13,980 bases of DNA from an uncultured Lachnospiraceae bacterium (GTDB taxonomy: Bacteria > Bacillota > Clostridia > Lachnospirales > Lachnospiraceae), in assembly GCA_934370915.1 (NCBI GenBank), contig CAKRNI010000050.1, positions 1 through 13,980 of the forward strand. The letters run 5' to 3'. Shown one piece after another: positions 1 to 5,971 of the stretch. The notes beneath the pieces are model-generated. The model saw only the letters and a list, made by a program, of their open reading frames with translations. It ran no database searches and was not told the DNA's origin. The translations under genes were made by a program, and so were the position numbers. How positions within the stretch are numbered: the first letter of the stretch is position 1; every line of letters begins with the position of its first letter.

Positions 1-7
1 AAAATCA

Positions 8-41
8 AATCTGTTGTATTCTTTGTTGTATACAACAGATT
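8..41. promoter_or_regulatory. GntR-type operator: three TGTTGTA half-sites
   Basis: Three copies of the heptamer TGTTGTA are present: 12-18 and 24-30 on this strand, and 31-37 inverted. The last two form the perfect 14-bp palindrome TGTTGTATACAACA (24-37). The outer copy and the inverted one form perfect 12-bp arms, 8-19 and 30-41. A TTGTATACAA core is a known type of site for FCD-subfamily GntR regulators, and one such gene begins at 249. The site covers the expected start point of the leftward promoter at 39-66, so repression of the gene to the left is the inferred role. Confidence 0.75.
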
Positions 42-66
42 ATAGTACTTTTTACACCAATGTCAA
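39..66 (-). promoter_or_regulatory. Leftward sigma-A promoter, perfect hexamers
   Basis: Read on the minus strand, TTGACA lies at 66-61 and TATAAT at 44-39, separated by 16 bp. Both hexamers match consensus exactly. Transcription would start near base 32 and leave the window to the left, so the target gene is not visible. The GntR-type operator at 8-41 overlaps the -10 element and start point. Confidence 0.8.
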
Positions 67-130
67 TAAGTGTTAAGAAATTTGCACCACTTTTGACTTT
101 TTCAACAAAATCGAGCTTTTTAGCTTGTGC

Positions 131-150
131 AAAACGCCAATTGACGTTTT
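131..150. repeat. 20-bp near-perfect palindrome upstream of the GntR gene
   Basis: AAAACGCCAATTGACGTTTT pairs with itself except for one mismatched position per arm. It lies about 25 bp upstream of the -35 element of the rightward promoter, where an activator or a second regulator could bind. It does not resemble the TGTTGTA operator. Its function is unknown and it could be chance in an AT-rich region. Confidence 0.4.
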
Positions 151-173
151 TAGCAAAAACCGTCGACATCTGC

Positions 174-202
174 TTGAAAACGATTTTGTTTTGTGTTAGT
201 AT
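174..202 (+). promoter_or_regulatory. Promoter of the GntR regulator gene
   Basis: TTGAAA (174-179) is followed after 17 bp by TAGTAT (197-202). A TG dinucleotide one base before the -10 makes it an extended -10 element. Transcription would start near 209, giving a leader of about 40 nt to the ATG at 249. The operator at 8-41 lies well upstream, so strong autorepression through it is not obvious. Confidence 0.55.
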
Positions 203-248
203 GAATCTATGTATTTTTTTATTGAGAAGAAAAAGACAGGAGTCCATT

Positions 249-932
249 ATGCCTAAAATAAACCTGAAAACCCTGGCGTACAATACGATCCGTTCCAAGA
301 TCGTCACTTGTCAATATGCGCCGGGTACTTTTTTGAATGAAGAACAGCTTACCACCGAATTATCTTTAAGCCGTACCCCGGTGCGGGACGCGCTTGGACG
401 TCTCGAACAGGAAGGTCTTCTGGAAATCCGCCCGAAATGCGGAATTCTCGTTCGTCCTCTGACATTAAATGACATTGATATGATCTTTGAAGTCCGAATG
501 ATGTATGAGCCGTATGTCCTGACCCATTACGGAGCAAATCTTTCCGTCTCCGCTTTGAATGAATTCTATGATATTTTCAAGAAATGGGATCCTAACAAAG
601 AAATCTATCGGGACAAGGATTCCTTCTACGACCTTGATTATCGCTTCCATGCGTTGATCATGTCCGCCTGCCCGAATGAATTTATCAACAGAAGCTACGA
701 TACGATCCAGACGCAGAATGAGCGTTTCCGCTACATGACCGGAAATGTTTCGAATTTCCGTCTGGAGGCGACTTTCAAGGAGCACATGGCGATCGTTGAA
801 CCGTGCCTGAAAGGTGACTGGGAAAAAGCAAAAGAGCAGCTCATCTACCACCTTGAACAATCAAAAGCTTCTGCGTTCCGTCTCGTCGCTGCTTCCGAGG
901 CAAACAATCTCGCACATCGTATGACTCTTTAA
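249..932 (+). CDS. GntR family transcriptional regulator, FCD subfamily
   Basis: A 227-residue DNA-binding regulator, the usual length for the FadR/FCD group. A winged helix-turn-helix fills residues 5-70, with the recognition region SRTPVRDALGRLEQEG at 41-56. The FCD all-helical sensor domain covers about 75-205. Its metal/ligand site appears intact: Asp130 and His134 in DYRFH, His179, and His201. This D-x3-H...H...H pattern is known in metal-binding FCD proteins, which often sense carboxylates or sugar acids. The ligand here cannot be read from sequence. The ATG at 249 was chosen because AGGAG (238-242) sits 6 nt upstream and the domain begins at once; the frame is open back to 60, but that extension has no ribosome site. 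It is transcribed away from a consensus leftward promoter that carries a matching operator, so it probably controls a divergent catabolic or transport gene outside the window. Confidence 0.9.
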   Translation: MPKINLKTLAYNTIRSKIVTCQYAPGTFLNEEQLTTELSLSRTPVRDALGRLEQEGLLEIRPKCGILVRPLTLNDIDMIFEVRMMYEPYVLTHYGANLSVSALNEFYDIFKKWDPNKEIYRDKDSFYDLDYRFHALIMSACPNEFINRSYDTIQTQNERFRYMTGNVSNFRLEATFKEHMAIVEPCLKGDWEKAKEQLIYHLEQSKASAFRLVAASEANNLAHRMTL

Positions 933-946
933 ATACTCAAAACTAC

Positions 947-993
947 AAAATCCGGATCTGGTATCTTCTGAGAAACCAGATCCGGATTTTTTT
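947..993. terminator. Bidirectional intrinsic terminator after the GntR gene
   Basis: A perfect 12-bp stem, TCCGGATCTGGT (951-962) with ACCAGATCCGGA (975-986), is followed by seven T residues (987-993). It is preceded by four A residues that extend the stem. On the minus strand the stem is followed by a T-rich run, so it could also stop leftward transcription from dusB. Confidence 0.9.
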
Positions 994-1073
994 ATTCTTT
1001 CAAAATTTGCTGCGATGGCAGCCGCTTTATTGTCCGTATGTCGTGTAAACAGTGCAAAATTGCTTTAATGGGA

Positions 1074-1095
1074 CTGTCGCACTAACGTGCGGCAG
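1074..1095 (-). terminator. Hairpin downstream of dusB, possible terminator
   Basis: CTGTCGCAC (1074-1082) and GTGCGGCAG (1087-1095) form a 9-bp stem with one mismatch and a TAAC loop, 15 bases beyond the dusB stop. There is no clear U run on the minus strand, so termination may depend on this hairpin only partly, with the 947-993 terminator as backup. The rest of the gap 994-1110 shows nothing recognisable. Confidence 0.4.
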
Positions 1096-1110
1096 CTCAT
1101 TTGATATTCC

Positions 1111-2070
1111 TTATAATCTCGTCCCGATCAGCTCCGTCAGCTCCTCCAGTGTCGCAACCGAATTGATCTCATTTCTTAACGCCGCAGAATTCGGATATCC
1201 GGCGGTGTACCAGGCGACGTGTTTCCGCATCTCCCGCATTCCCGCGAGCTCGCCCTTAAACTCCATCATCATCTGGCCATGGCGCAGGATCATGGCTTTC
1301 AGTTCCTCCACCGACGGTCTCGGGAGGAGTTCCCCGGTGTCAAGGTAGTGGGTGATCTGCTTAAAGATCCACGGGTTTCCCTTCGCGCCCCGGGCCACCA
1401 TGATCCCGTCACAGCCCGTCTCCTCCACCAGGCGCTTCGCATCCAGCGGTGTAAAGACATCTCCGTTTCCGATCACCGGGATCTTCACAGCGTTTTTGAC
1501 CTCGCGGATGATGCTCCAATCGGCTTTTCCGGAGTAATACTGTTCCCTCGTTCTTCCATGGACAGCCACCGCCGCCACACCGGCGCTCTCGGCGATCTTT
1601 GCGATCTCCACGGCGTTGATGCAGGTATCGTCAAAGCCCTTGCGGAATTTCACAGTCACCGGCTTTTTCACCGCTTTCACGAGTTTTGTGAGAATTTCCT
1701 CCACCAGCTTCGGATTTCTCATGAGGGCAGAGCCTTCGCCGTTCTTTACGATCTTCGGCACCGGGCAGCCCATGTTGATATCGAAAATATCGTATGGGCC
1801 TTCCTCCAGACTCGCCGCGATATCCGCTACGATATCCGGATCAGAGCCAAAAAGCTGCAGGGACACCGGACGTTCCCGCTCATCCACCTTTAAGAGCTCC
1901 TGAGTATTTTTATTCTTGTAGAGGATCGCCTTCGCGCTCACCATCTCCATGCACACCAGACCCGCTCCCTGCTCCCTGCAGAGGATCCGGTAGGGCATAT
2001 CCGTCACGCCCGCCATCGGGGCGAGGATCACATTGTTTTCAAGTTCCACATTTCCTATTTTTAACTTCAT
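1111..2070 (-). CDS. dusB: tRNA-dihydrouridine synthase
   Basis: A flavin enzyme that reduces uridine to dihydrouridine in the D-loop of tRNAs using NAD(P)H. The 319-residue length and motifs fit the DusB-like class of Firmicutes. It has an N-terminal FMN-binding TIM barrel with APMAGVTDMPYR (17-28), the catalytic Cys102 in NMGCPVPKIVKNGEGSALM, Lys141 in VTVKFRKG, HGRTREQYYSGKADW (171-185), and phosphate-binding GNGD (201-204) and ARGAKGNPW (226-234). A C-terminal helical tRNA-binding domain follows. The ATG at 2070 has GGGAG about 10 nt upstream. It overlaps the stop of the upstream wall-protein gene by 4 nt (ATGA), so translation is probably coupled. In many Firmicutes dus genes sit with housekeeping genes such as lysS, so this partner is odd. 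The assignment is firm; the DusB rather than DusA/C subclass is by resemblance. Confidence 0.93.
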   Translation of the reverse strand: MKLKIGNVELENNVILAPMAGVTDMPYRILCREQGAGLVCMEMVSAKAILYKNKNTQELLKVDERERPVSLQLFGSDPDIVADIAASLEEGPYDIFDINMGCPVPKIVKNGEGSALMRNPKLVEEILTKLVKAVKKPVTVKFRKGFDDTCINAVEIAKIAESAGVAAVAVHGRTREQYYSGKADWSIIREVKNAVKIPVIGNGDVFTPLDAKRLVEETGCDGIMVARGAKGNPWIFKQITHYLDTGELLPRPSVEELKAMILRHGQMMMEFKGELAGMREMRKHVAWYTAGYPNSAALRNEINSVATLEELTELIGTRL

Positions 2071-2849
2071 TGAATCAAAACTCCCTCTGCGTTTACGTAC
2101 CGTCCGTCCGGCGCATAAGCGTTGGTTAACATGTCACCGTCCGGTTTCTGGAAGTAGTACCAGCTGCCCTGGGAGTTGACCCATCCGTATGCCATCGTTC
2201 CGTCCGTATTCAGGAAATAATATTTTCCTTCTTTCAAGAGCCAGCCCGTCTGCATAGCTCCTTTGCTGTTTAAATAGTACCAGTTTCCATTGACATTCTG
2301 CCAGCCGGTCTGCATAATCCCATACATATCCAGCAGGTATGTCTTTCCATCTACATAGCCCCACTGACTCGAGACCGGATTTCCGTCCGGCTTATATAAT
2401 GCCCATTTCCCGTCAGCCCGCTGTCTCCAGCTGCCGCCACGGTAGGTATTGTGGATGTAGATCGTGCTGTTTTCTGTTTTTGCGTACTGCTGTGCCGCCT
2501 CGTTTCCCGGGCCTTTCGAATACACGTAATCTTTCTCGCTGTCAAGGCCGCCGCCCGGATTGGTACCGGGCGCTCCGGGACCGACATTGGAAGTCCAGCC
2601 ATTGTTGTAGGCAGGGTTGTTTTCCGGCTGCTCCTGATAGTATACAATCTCGTGATCCTCCATGCCTGGGCCCACATTAAATGCATAGGGAGTCATTTTT
2701 GCAGCACTCAGAACTGTTATGCCGAAAAGTGCGGCGCCGACAGTCTTGATAACCGCTGCCTTCATATCTTTCCACGCGGTTTTATGATTCAGACATGCTG
2801 TATTGTTTCTGATCTTGTTTATTCTGTTTTTTCGATCCATTCTTCTCAT
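2067..2849 (-). CDS. Secreted or membrane-anchored cell-wall-binding repeat protein
   Basis: A 260-residue exported protein. A basic N-terminal stretch (1-30, rich in Arg/Lys/Asn) precedes a hydrophobic segment at about 31-50, which is either an uncleaved anchor or a long signal peptide. Residues 55-125 are a Gly/Pro/Asn-rich linker in which a G-P-G motif recurs three times (NVGPG at 58, NVGPG at 88, SKGPG at 111). Residues 140-260 hold choline-binding-type (CW_binding_1) repeats, with units such as GWQNVNGNWYYLNSKGAMQT, GWLLKEGKYYFLNTDGTMA and GWVNSQGSWYYF. These repeats bind choline or other wall polymers in related proteins; no catalytic domain is visible. The start at 2849 was chosen for GGAGG 7 nt upstream; the frame is open to 2906 without a better site. 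The stop overlaps the dusB start. The DUF6145-like gene lies 95 nt upstream on the same strand. The repeat-family call is secure; the function is unknown. Confidence 0.85.
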   Translation of the reverse strand: MRRMDRKNRINKIRNNTACLNHKTAWKDMKAAVIKTVGAALFGITVLSAAKMTPYAFNVGPGMEDHEIVYYQEQPENNPAYNNGWTSNVGPGAPGTNPGGGLDSEKDYVYSKGPGNEAAQQYAKTENSTIYIHNTYRGGSWRQRADGKWALYKPDGNPVSSQWGYVDGKTYLLDMYGIMQTGWQNVNGNWYYLNSKGAMQTGWLLKEGKYYFLNTDGTMAYGWVNSQGSWYYFQKPDGDMLTNAYAPDGRYVNAEGVLIQ

Positions 2850-2944
2850 ACCGTGTCCTCCGATACGGGATATTTGTTTCGCTTCTCCACCAGTAAAACA
2901 AACCATTAACAGTTACTGTGGGGATTCGAAAGCAAATGCAAATT

Positions 2945-3316
2945 TTATTCGCCCTCTTTCCCCAGCTCGTCCTCAAGCTTATCGCCGCGGAATACCACGC
3001 GGTAGAATAACTCCAGGGATTCTAAAAGTTCCTTCTTTTCTCTCTGGTACTGGCGGATCTTAAGGCCGCTGCCGATCTCATCGAAAAGATAATCCTGATC
3101 TTCCGCTTCCACACGGAATTCGAGATTTCCTTCCGGTGTGAATTCCAGAAAGAGAATACCGCCCACGTCCTCGGTGAAGAGAACACACATGATCTGCAGT
3201 TCCTTTTTGATGTTTTCCGGGAGAAGTTTGAATTTCTCGTTGAAGTAATATTTCTGCTGGTATGAGTTTGCACCGCAGAGAATGATGTTTTCCTGTTTAT
3301 TATTGTTTTCTGCCAT
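2945..3316 (-). CDS. Small conserved protein, resembles DUF6145
   Basis: A 123-residue acidic cytoplasmic protein with no signal peptide, membrane segment or recognised catalytic motif. It resembles a family I know only as Lachnospiraceae hypothetical proteins (DUF6145), with the conserved-looking stretches ENIILCGANSYQQKYYFN (9-26), LQIMCVLFTEDVGGILFLEF (40-59) and FDEIGSGLKIRQYQREKKEL (78-97). The alternating pattern suggests beta strands in the middle and an amphipathic helix at 86-108. The ATG at 3316 has only a distant GGAG (12 nt upstream), so expression may be modest. It is followed after 95 nt by the wall-binding protein gene on the same strand, and that gap contains a small ACAGTTACTGT palindrome (2909-2919). 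I do not know its role, and the family name is from memory. Confidence 0.75.
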   Translation of the reverse strand: MAENNNKQENIILCGANSYQQKYYFNEKFKLLPENIKKELQIMCVLFTEDVGGILFLEFTPEGNLEFRVEAEDQDYLFDEIGSGLKIRQYQREKKELLESLELFYRVVFRGDKLEDELGKEGE

Positions 3317-3477
3317 GATATATGTTTGCTCCGTTTCCTGTTATATCGTGTGAATTTTCTCTTTATTGATCTGTTATCCAACTTCTAATGCATACTTAAA
3401 TTTCTTATTCTGCCATTTATTTTATATAACCTGTCCATGGTTTCAGCATTTTTGAAGCTTAACTGCTTTAGAAAATA
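3317..3477. other. AT-rich intergenic region, no gene seen
   Basis: This 161-bp gap separates the HAD phosphatase stop from the DUF6145-like start. It is markedly AT-rich. On the minus strand a TATATAAAAT stretch (around 3420-3429) could serve as a -10 element, but no good -35 hexamer lies at the right distance. No convincing terminator hairpin follows the HAD gene. Confidence 0.4.
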
Positions 3478-4128
3478 TTACAGATATCTTAAAATATCAG
3501 ATATTGAATCGATATGATAATCCGCCTTACTCTGGTCGAATCCGAACCGGTCATCTTTGAGGCCTGCGATCGACATTCCGGCCCGGTATGCAGCCTCGAT
3601 GCCCACAGTGGAATCTTCCACGACAAAGCACTCATCCTCACGGATTCCCAGAGTATCCGCTGTATAGTGGTAGATCTCCGGATTCGGTTTGCTCTGTTTA
3701 AACTGCTTTCCGCTGACGATCAGATCAAATTCCGGGCGCATGCCCACTTCCTCCACGATTCTGGAGATCAGCTTCGGACCTGTGGAGGATACAAGAGCGA
3801 CTGTATAGCCGCGGCGCTTTAATTCCTGCACTGTGGTCTTCATCTCCGGGCGGAAGATCTTCCGGTAGTCGATCCGGCTGTAAATGTCTCTTTCGGCCCA
3901 CTCTTTGATCAGTGTTTCCCAGCTCTCGCCGTTGTTCACGGCCCGTTCCATCACAGTCCAGCTATCCTGTCTGCTGCGGCCTACCATCGGGTTAATGTCT
4001 TCCATTGTCACCGCCGGATTCTTTTCTTTTGCGAACTCCAGCAGGTATTTCATATATACAAATTCACTGTCTACCATAACGCCATCCATGTCAAAGAGGA
4101 CGGCCCTGATCGGGCGTGTGATCTTCAT
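3478..4128 (-). CDS. HAD superfamily hydrolase, beta-phosphoglucomutase-like
   Basis: A 216-residue cytoplasmic phosphatase or phosphomutase of HAD subfamily I. All four catalytic motifs are present: motif I DMDGVMVDSE with nucleophile Asp13 and acid/base Asp15, motif II Ser114 in VSSTGPK, motif III Lys147 in QSKPNPEIY, and motif IV Glu171-Asp172 in VEDSTVGIEAA. The helical cap inserted at about 18-90 after motif I marks the C1 cap type of beta-phosphoglucomutase and sugar-phosphate phosphatases. The substrate cannot be predicted; a sugar phosphate is the usual case. The ATG at 4128 was chosen for AAGGAA 5 nt upstream and because the domain starts directly. The frame is open to a TTG at 4260, but that stretch is made of short repeats and has no domain. 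It lies downstream of a terminator (4276-4304), so it likely has its own promoter in the repeat-rich gap. Confidence 0.9.
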   Translation of the reverse strand: MKITRPIRAVLFDMDGVMVDSEFVYMKYLLEFAKEKNPAVTMEDINPMVGRSRQDSWTVMERAVNNGESWETLIKEWAERDIYSRIDYRKIFRPEMKTTVQELKRRGYTVALVSSTGPKLISRIVEEVGMRPEFDLIVSGKQFKQSKPNPEIYHYTADTLGIREDECFVVEDSTVGIEAAYRAGMSIAGLKDDRFGFDQSKADYHIDSISDILRYL

Positions 4129-4148
4129 GTAAATTCCTTTCCGTCTCA

Positions 4149-4189
4149 AGCTTCGCGCGAACGCCTGCGGCGATCCATAGCTTCGCGCG
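4149..4189. repeat. Direct repeat AGCTTCGCGCG flanking a small GC-rich hairpin
   Basis: AGCTTCGCGCG occurs at 4149-4159 and again at 4179-4189, exactly 30 bp apart. Between the copies CGCC and GGCG can pair around a TGC loop. The composition is much more GC-rich than the neighbouring gaps. This may be a dispersed repetitive element of the host genome, which one window cannot show. Confidence 0.5.
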
Positions 4190-4205
4190 GGTGTACACGA
4201 TTGGC

Positions 4206-4241
4206 ATGTAGTGCCCTTTTGATATGTAGTGCCTTTTTCAT
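4206..4241. repeat. Two tandem copies of an 18-bp unit
   Basis: ATGTAGTGCCCTTTTGAT (4206-4223) is followed directly by ATGTAGTGCCTTTTTCAT (4224-4241); the copies differ at three positions. It lies between the kinase-like gene's terminator and the HAD gene. The unit length is a multiple of three and the minus-strand frame is open through it (GTTYQK/GTTCQS), but I see no sign that it is translated. Confidence 0.6.
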
Positions 4242-4275
4242 CGGCCGGAAGCTCCTTCAAACTATCCGTTTGACG

Positions 4276-4304
4276 GAAAAAGGCGGCTTAAGAATAAGCC
4301 GCCT
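4276..4304 (-). terminator. Intrinsic terminator of the cytidylate-kinase-like gene
   Basis: A perfect 10-bp stem, AGGCGGCTTA (4281-4290) with TAAGCCGCCT (4295-4304), closes a 4-base loop. On the minus strand it is followed by a run of T residues. It lies about 20 bp beyond the stop at 4325. Confidence 0.92.
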
Positions 4305-4324
4305 ATATTCTATCGTATTTCCCT

Positions 4325-4963
4325 TTATTTTGCAAGAATCCCGCGCATTTTCAGATAGTCTACCACGCACTCCACCATATCGTCATAGGAAAGTTTTGTT
4401 GTGTTGATCATCAGATCGTAGTTCTCAAGATTCTCCCAGCTCTTTCCGGTATAGTAACGGTAATAGTCGCGGCGCTCCCGGTCGATCCGCTTAATATTCT
4501 TTAAGATATCTTCCTCCGGGAAGTATCCTTTCTCACGAACTTTGTTGATCCTCTCCTCGATCTCCGCATACACGAAGAGCCGGACAAGATTTTCAGTTCC
4601 GTCGAGAACATAGTCGGCGCAGCGACCGATAATAATACAGGATTCTTCCTGTGCCAGTTTCCGGATGACCGATGACTGGAACCGGAACAGGTTGTCGGAG
4701 GAGATCAGGTCGGATCCCAGAGACGGGGTTCCGTTTTCCGGAATCAGGGAATGGATAATCCGGTATAACAGCTTATTTCCGGCTTTTTCATCGGCAAGGT
4801 GGAAATAGCTCTCGCGGATCCCGCTTTCCTCGGAGGTCATCTTTAAGATCTCCTTATCGTAAACATGAAGTCCAAGGCGCTCGCCAAGACGTTTCGCCAT
4901 CTCCGCTCCGCCGCTTCCATACTGTCTTCCGACTGTGATCACAAATTTTTTATTCTCAGCCAT
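4325..4963 (-). CDS. Cytidylate kinase-like family protein
   Basis: A 212-residue P-loop protein of the cytidylate-kinase-like family (PF13189 type), common in Clostridia and distinct from true Cmk. The nucleotide-binding loop GRQYGSGG is at 12-19, preceded by the beta strand FVITV. A second conserved block, CIIIGRCADYVLDG (109-122), and the basic segment IKRIDRERRDYYRYYTGKSW (157-176) correspond to the NMP-kinase core and lid region. VRLFVYAEIEERINKV (128-142) is the typical strand and helix before the lid. The substrate in this family is not established, so phosphorylation of CMP should not be assumed. The ATG at 4963 has AGGAGG 5 nt upstream; the open frame to 5017 lacks a site. It has its own extended -10 promoter (5042-5070) and terminator, so it is probably a single-gene unit. 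Confidence 0.88.
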   Translation of the reverse strand: MAENKKFVITVGRQYGSGGAEMAKRLGERLGLHVYDKEILKMTSEESGIRESYFHLADEKAGNKLLYRIIHSLIPENGTPSLGSDLISSDNLFRFQSSVIRKLAQEESCIIIGRCADYVLDGTENLVRLFVYAEIEERINKVREKGYFPEEDILKNIKRIDRERRDYYRYYTGKSWENLENYDLMINTTKLSYDDMVECVVDYLKMRGILAK

Positions 4964-5041
4964 AGATGCCTCCTTCTTCCCCTTCCGCCTTCCGGCAGCT
5001 GCACCTGAAAAAGTCACGGGAATGCTTTTTATTCTATCTGT

Positions 5042-5070
5042 ATTTTAACATATCTCCGCAGGAATTTTAA
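5042..5070 (-). promoter_or_regulatory. Promoter of the cytidylate-kinase-like gene
   Basis: On the minus strand TTAAAA (5070-5065) and TAAAAT (5047-5042) are 17 bp apart. A TG one base before the -10 gives an extended -10 element. Transcription would begin near 5035, leaving a leader of about 70 nt. Confidence 0.6.
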
Positions 5071-5098
5071 GTCTTTTTTGCGATATTTTCAGTGTTTT

Positions 5099-5884
5099 TC
5101 ACGTTTTCACAAGTAATGTCGGATATCCCAGCTTTCGAAGCTCCTGTTCCTGCCGCACAGCGTTTTCCATGTTCCGGAACGCCCCTGCGCGGACGTAGTA
5201 AAATCCATCCTTAAAAGTCATGAACGCAGGGAATCCCTGAGCTTTCAGCCGTTCCACCTCCCTCTCCGCGTTGGTCCGCACCCGGTAGATTCCGGTCTGC
5301 ACCATATAGAATCCCGGCTCCTCCACATCTGACGTCTGCTTTTCCTGCTCCGCAAACGTCCGCACGATTCCATCCGCGATCGCATCTGCGGTCTGCCTCA
5401 TATTTGCATCGAAGAAATCATTGTCGTTCTCATTATCGAGGAATCCAACCTCCACGAGAACCGCCGGAAGCGCTGTGTCCCTGAGGACCACGAGATTCGG
5501 CCGCTCGCTGATCCCCAGATCTTTCCAGCCTGTCTTTGCAAGTTCCTTATTAATATTCCTCGCGAACGTCTCTGCATCGCCACCCCTCCCGAAGATCAGG
5601 CTCATCGTCCCGGAACCCGTTCCCGGCACCGGCATGGCATTCCGGTGGATGGATAAAAACAGATCTGCCGCAGACCGGTTCCCGATCTCCGCCTTCTCAT
5701 ATGGGCTGTTGTATACATCACCGATTCTCGTGTACTCCACCCGGATTCCGCGCTGTTCCAGAGCATTTCCGATATCATAGGCCAATGCCAGAGTATCGTC
5801 CTTCTCCCGTCTGTTCCCATATACCGCCCCCGGATCACTTCCGCCATGTCCCGGATCAATAATGACACTGTTCTGCTTTGCCAA
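5099..5884 (-). CDS. N-acetylmuramoyl-L-alanine amidase with C-terminal SPOR-type repeats, CwlC-like
   Basis: A 261-residue zinc amidase that cuts the bond between MurNAc and L-alanine in peptidoglycan. Numbering from the TTG start, the Amidase_3 domain (about 5-180) opens with VIIDPGHGGSDPG and keeps zinc ligands His13, Glu27 and His80, plus catalytic Glu145 in VLVEVGFLDNE. The C-terminus (about 192-261) holds two related units of about 35 residues, starting FYMVQTGIYR and FYYVRAGAFR, which resemble SPOR-type peptidoglycan-binding repeats. There is no signal peptide or membrane segment. This matches the architecture and length of Bacillus CwlC (255 residues), a signal-less mother-cell lysis amidase made late in sporulation; the parallel is inference. 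The TTG at 5884 is preferred because AGGAGA (5891-5896) lies 6 nt upstream, whereas the ATG at 5902 has none. No clear terminator follows it. Confidence 0.9.
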   Translation of the reverse strand: MAKQNSVIIDPGHGGSDPGAVYGNRREKDDTLALAYDIGNALEQRGIRVEYTRIGDVYNSPYEKAEIGNRSAADLFLSIHRNAMPVPGTGSGTMSLIFGRGGDAETFARNINKELAKTGWKDLGISERPNLVVLRDTALPAVLVEVGFLDNENDNDFFDANMRQTADAIADGIVRTFAEQEKQTSDVEEPGFYMVQTGIYRVRTNAEREVERLKAQGFPAFMTFKDGFYYVRAGAFRNMENAVRQEQELRKLGYPTLLVKT

Positions 5885-5890
5885 AATTAT

Positions 5891-5896
5891 TCTCCT
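5891..5896 (-). promoter_or_regulatory. Ribosome-binding site that sets a TTG start for the amidase
   Basis: AGGAGA on the minus strand is followed by 6 nt (ATAATT) and then TTG. The site lies inside the longer frame that starts with ATG at 5902, and nothing like a ribosome site precedes that ATG. The protein therefore most likely begins at TTG, losing six residues (MKRRII) from the long form. Confidence 0.7.
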
Positions 5897-5908
5897 TTTC
5901 ATAAATTT

Positions 5909-5917
5909 TATGATATG
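5909..5917 (-). promoter_or_regulatory. Sporulation-type -10 element before the amidase, tentative
   Basis: The minus strand reads CATATCATA, which fits the CATAnnnTA pattern known for sigma-K and, loosely, sigma-E promoters. An AC dinucleotide lies about 13 bp upstream, shorter than usual for sigma-K. Transcription would begin near 5902, at or inside the ATG that is rejected as a start. In AT-rich DNA this match could be chance. Confidence 0.35.
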
Positions 5918-5924
5918 ATATAAT
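5916..5924 (+). promoter_or_regulatory. Extended -10 promoter of the AEC transporter
   Basis: TGATATAAT combines a TG extension with a perfect TATAAT (5919-5924). The -35 region is weak (T-rich around 5896-5901). Transcription would begin near 5931. It overlaps the tentative leftward element of the amidase, so the two divergent promoters may exclude each other. Confidence 0.55.
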
Positions 5925-5934
5925 CATTGAGTCC

Positions 5935-5971
5935 AAAATCTGCGCTGTCCGGATACCCACAGCGATTTTTT
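5935..5971 (+). terminator. Terminator-like hairpin in the AEC transporter leader
   Basis: CGCTGT (5943-5948) pairs with ACAGCG (5959-5964), and the outer AAAATC can pair with the following T run after a 2-base bulge. The stem is followed by ATTTTTT (5965-5971). It begins only a few bases after the predicted transcript start and about 100 nt before the ATG at 6074, the position of an attenuator. CGGATACC occurs in its loop (5950-5957) and again at 5983-5990. Confidence 0.45.

Noticed and set aside
175..188. cre-like sequence TGAAAACGATTTTG near the GntR promoter
   Set aside because: The left half fits a CcpA cre site but the final CA is TG and the right half is poor, so I do not call it despite the Crh-like gene in the window.
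60..248. In-frame extension of the GntR regulator upstream of 249
   Set aside because: It has no ribosome site, contains the promoter at 174-202, and adds 63 residues outside the family's usual length. AGGAG 6 nt before 249 marks the start.
1219..1893. 224-residue open frame on the plus strand opposite dusB
   Set aside because: Its His/Arg/Leu-rich translation has no recognisable fold and it lies fully antisense to dusB.
4129..4260. 44-residue N-terminal extension of the HAD phosphatase from a TTG at 4260
   Set aside because: It is encoded by short repeats, has no domain, and the ATG at 4128 has a good ribosome site directly before the catalytic motif.
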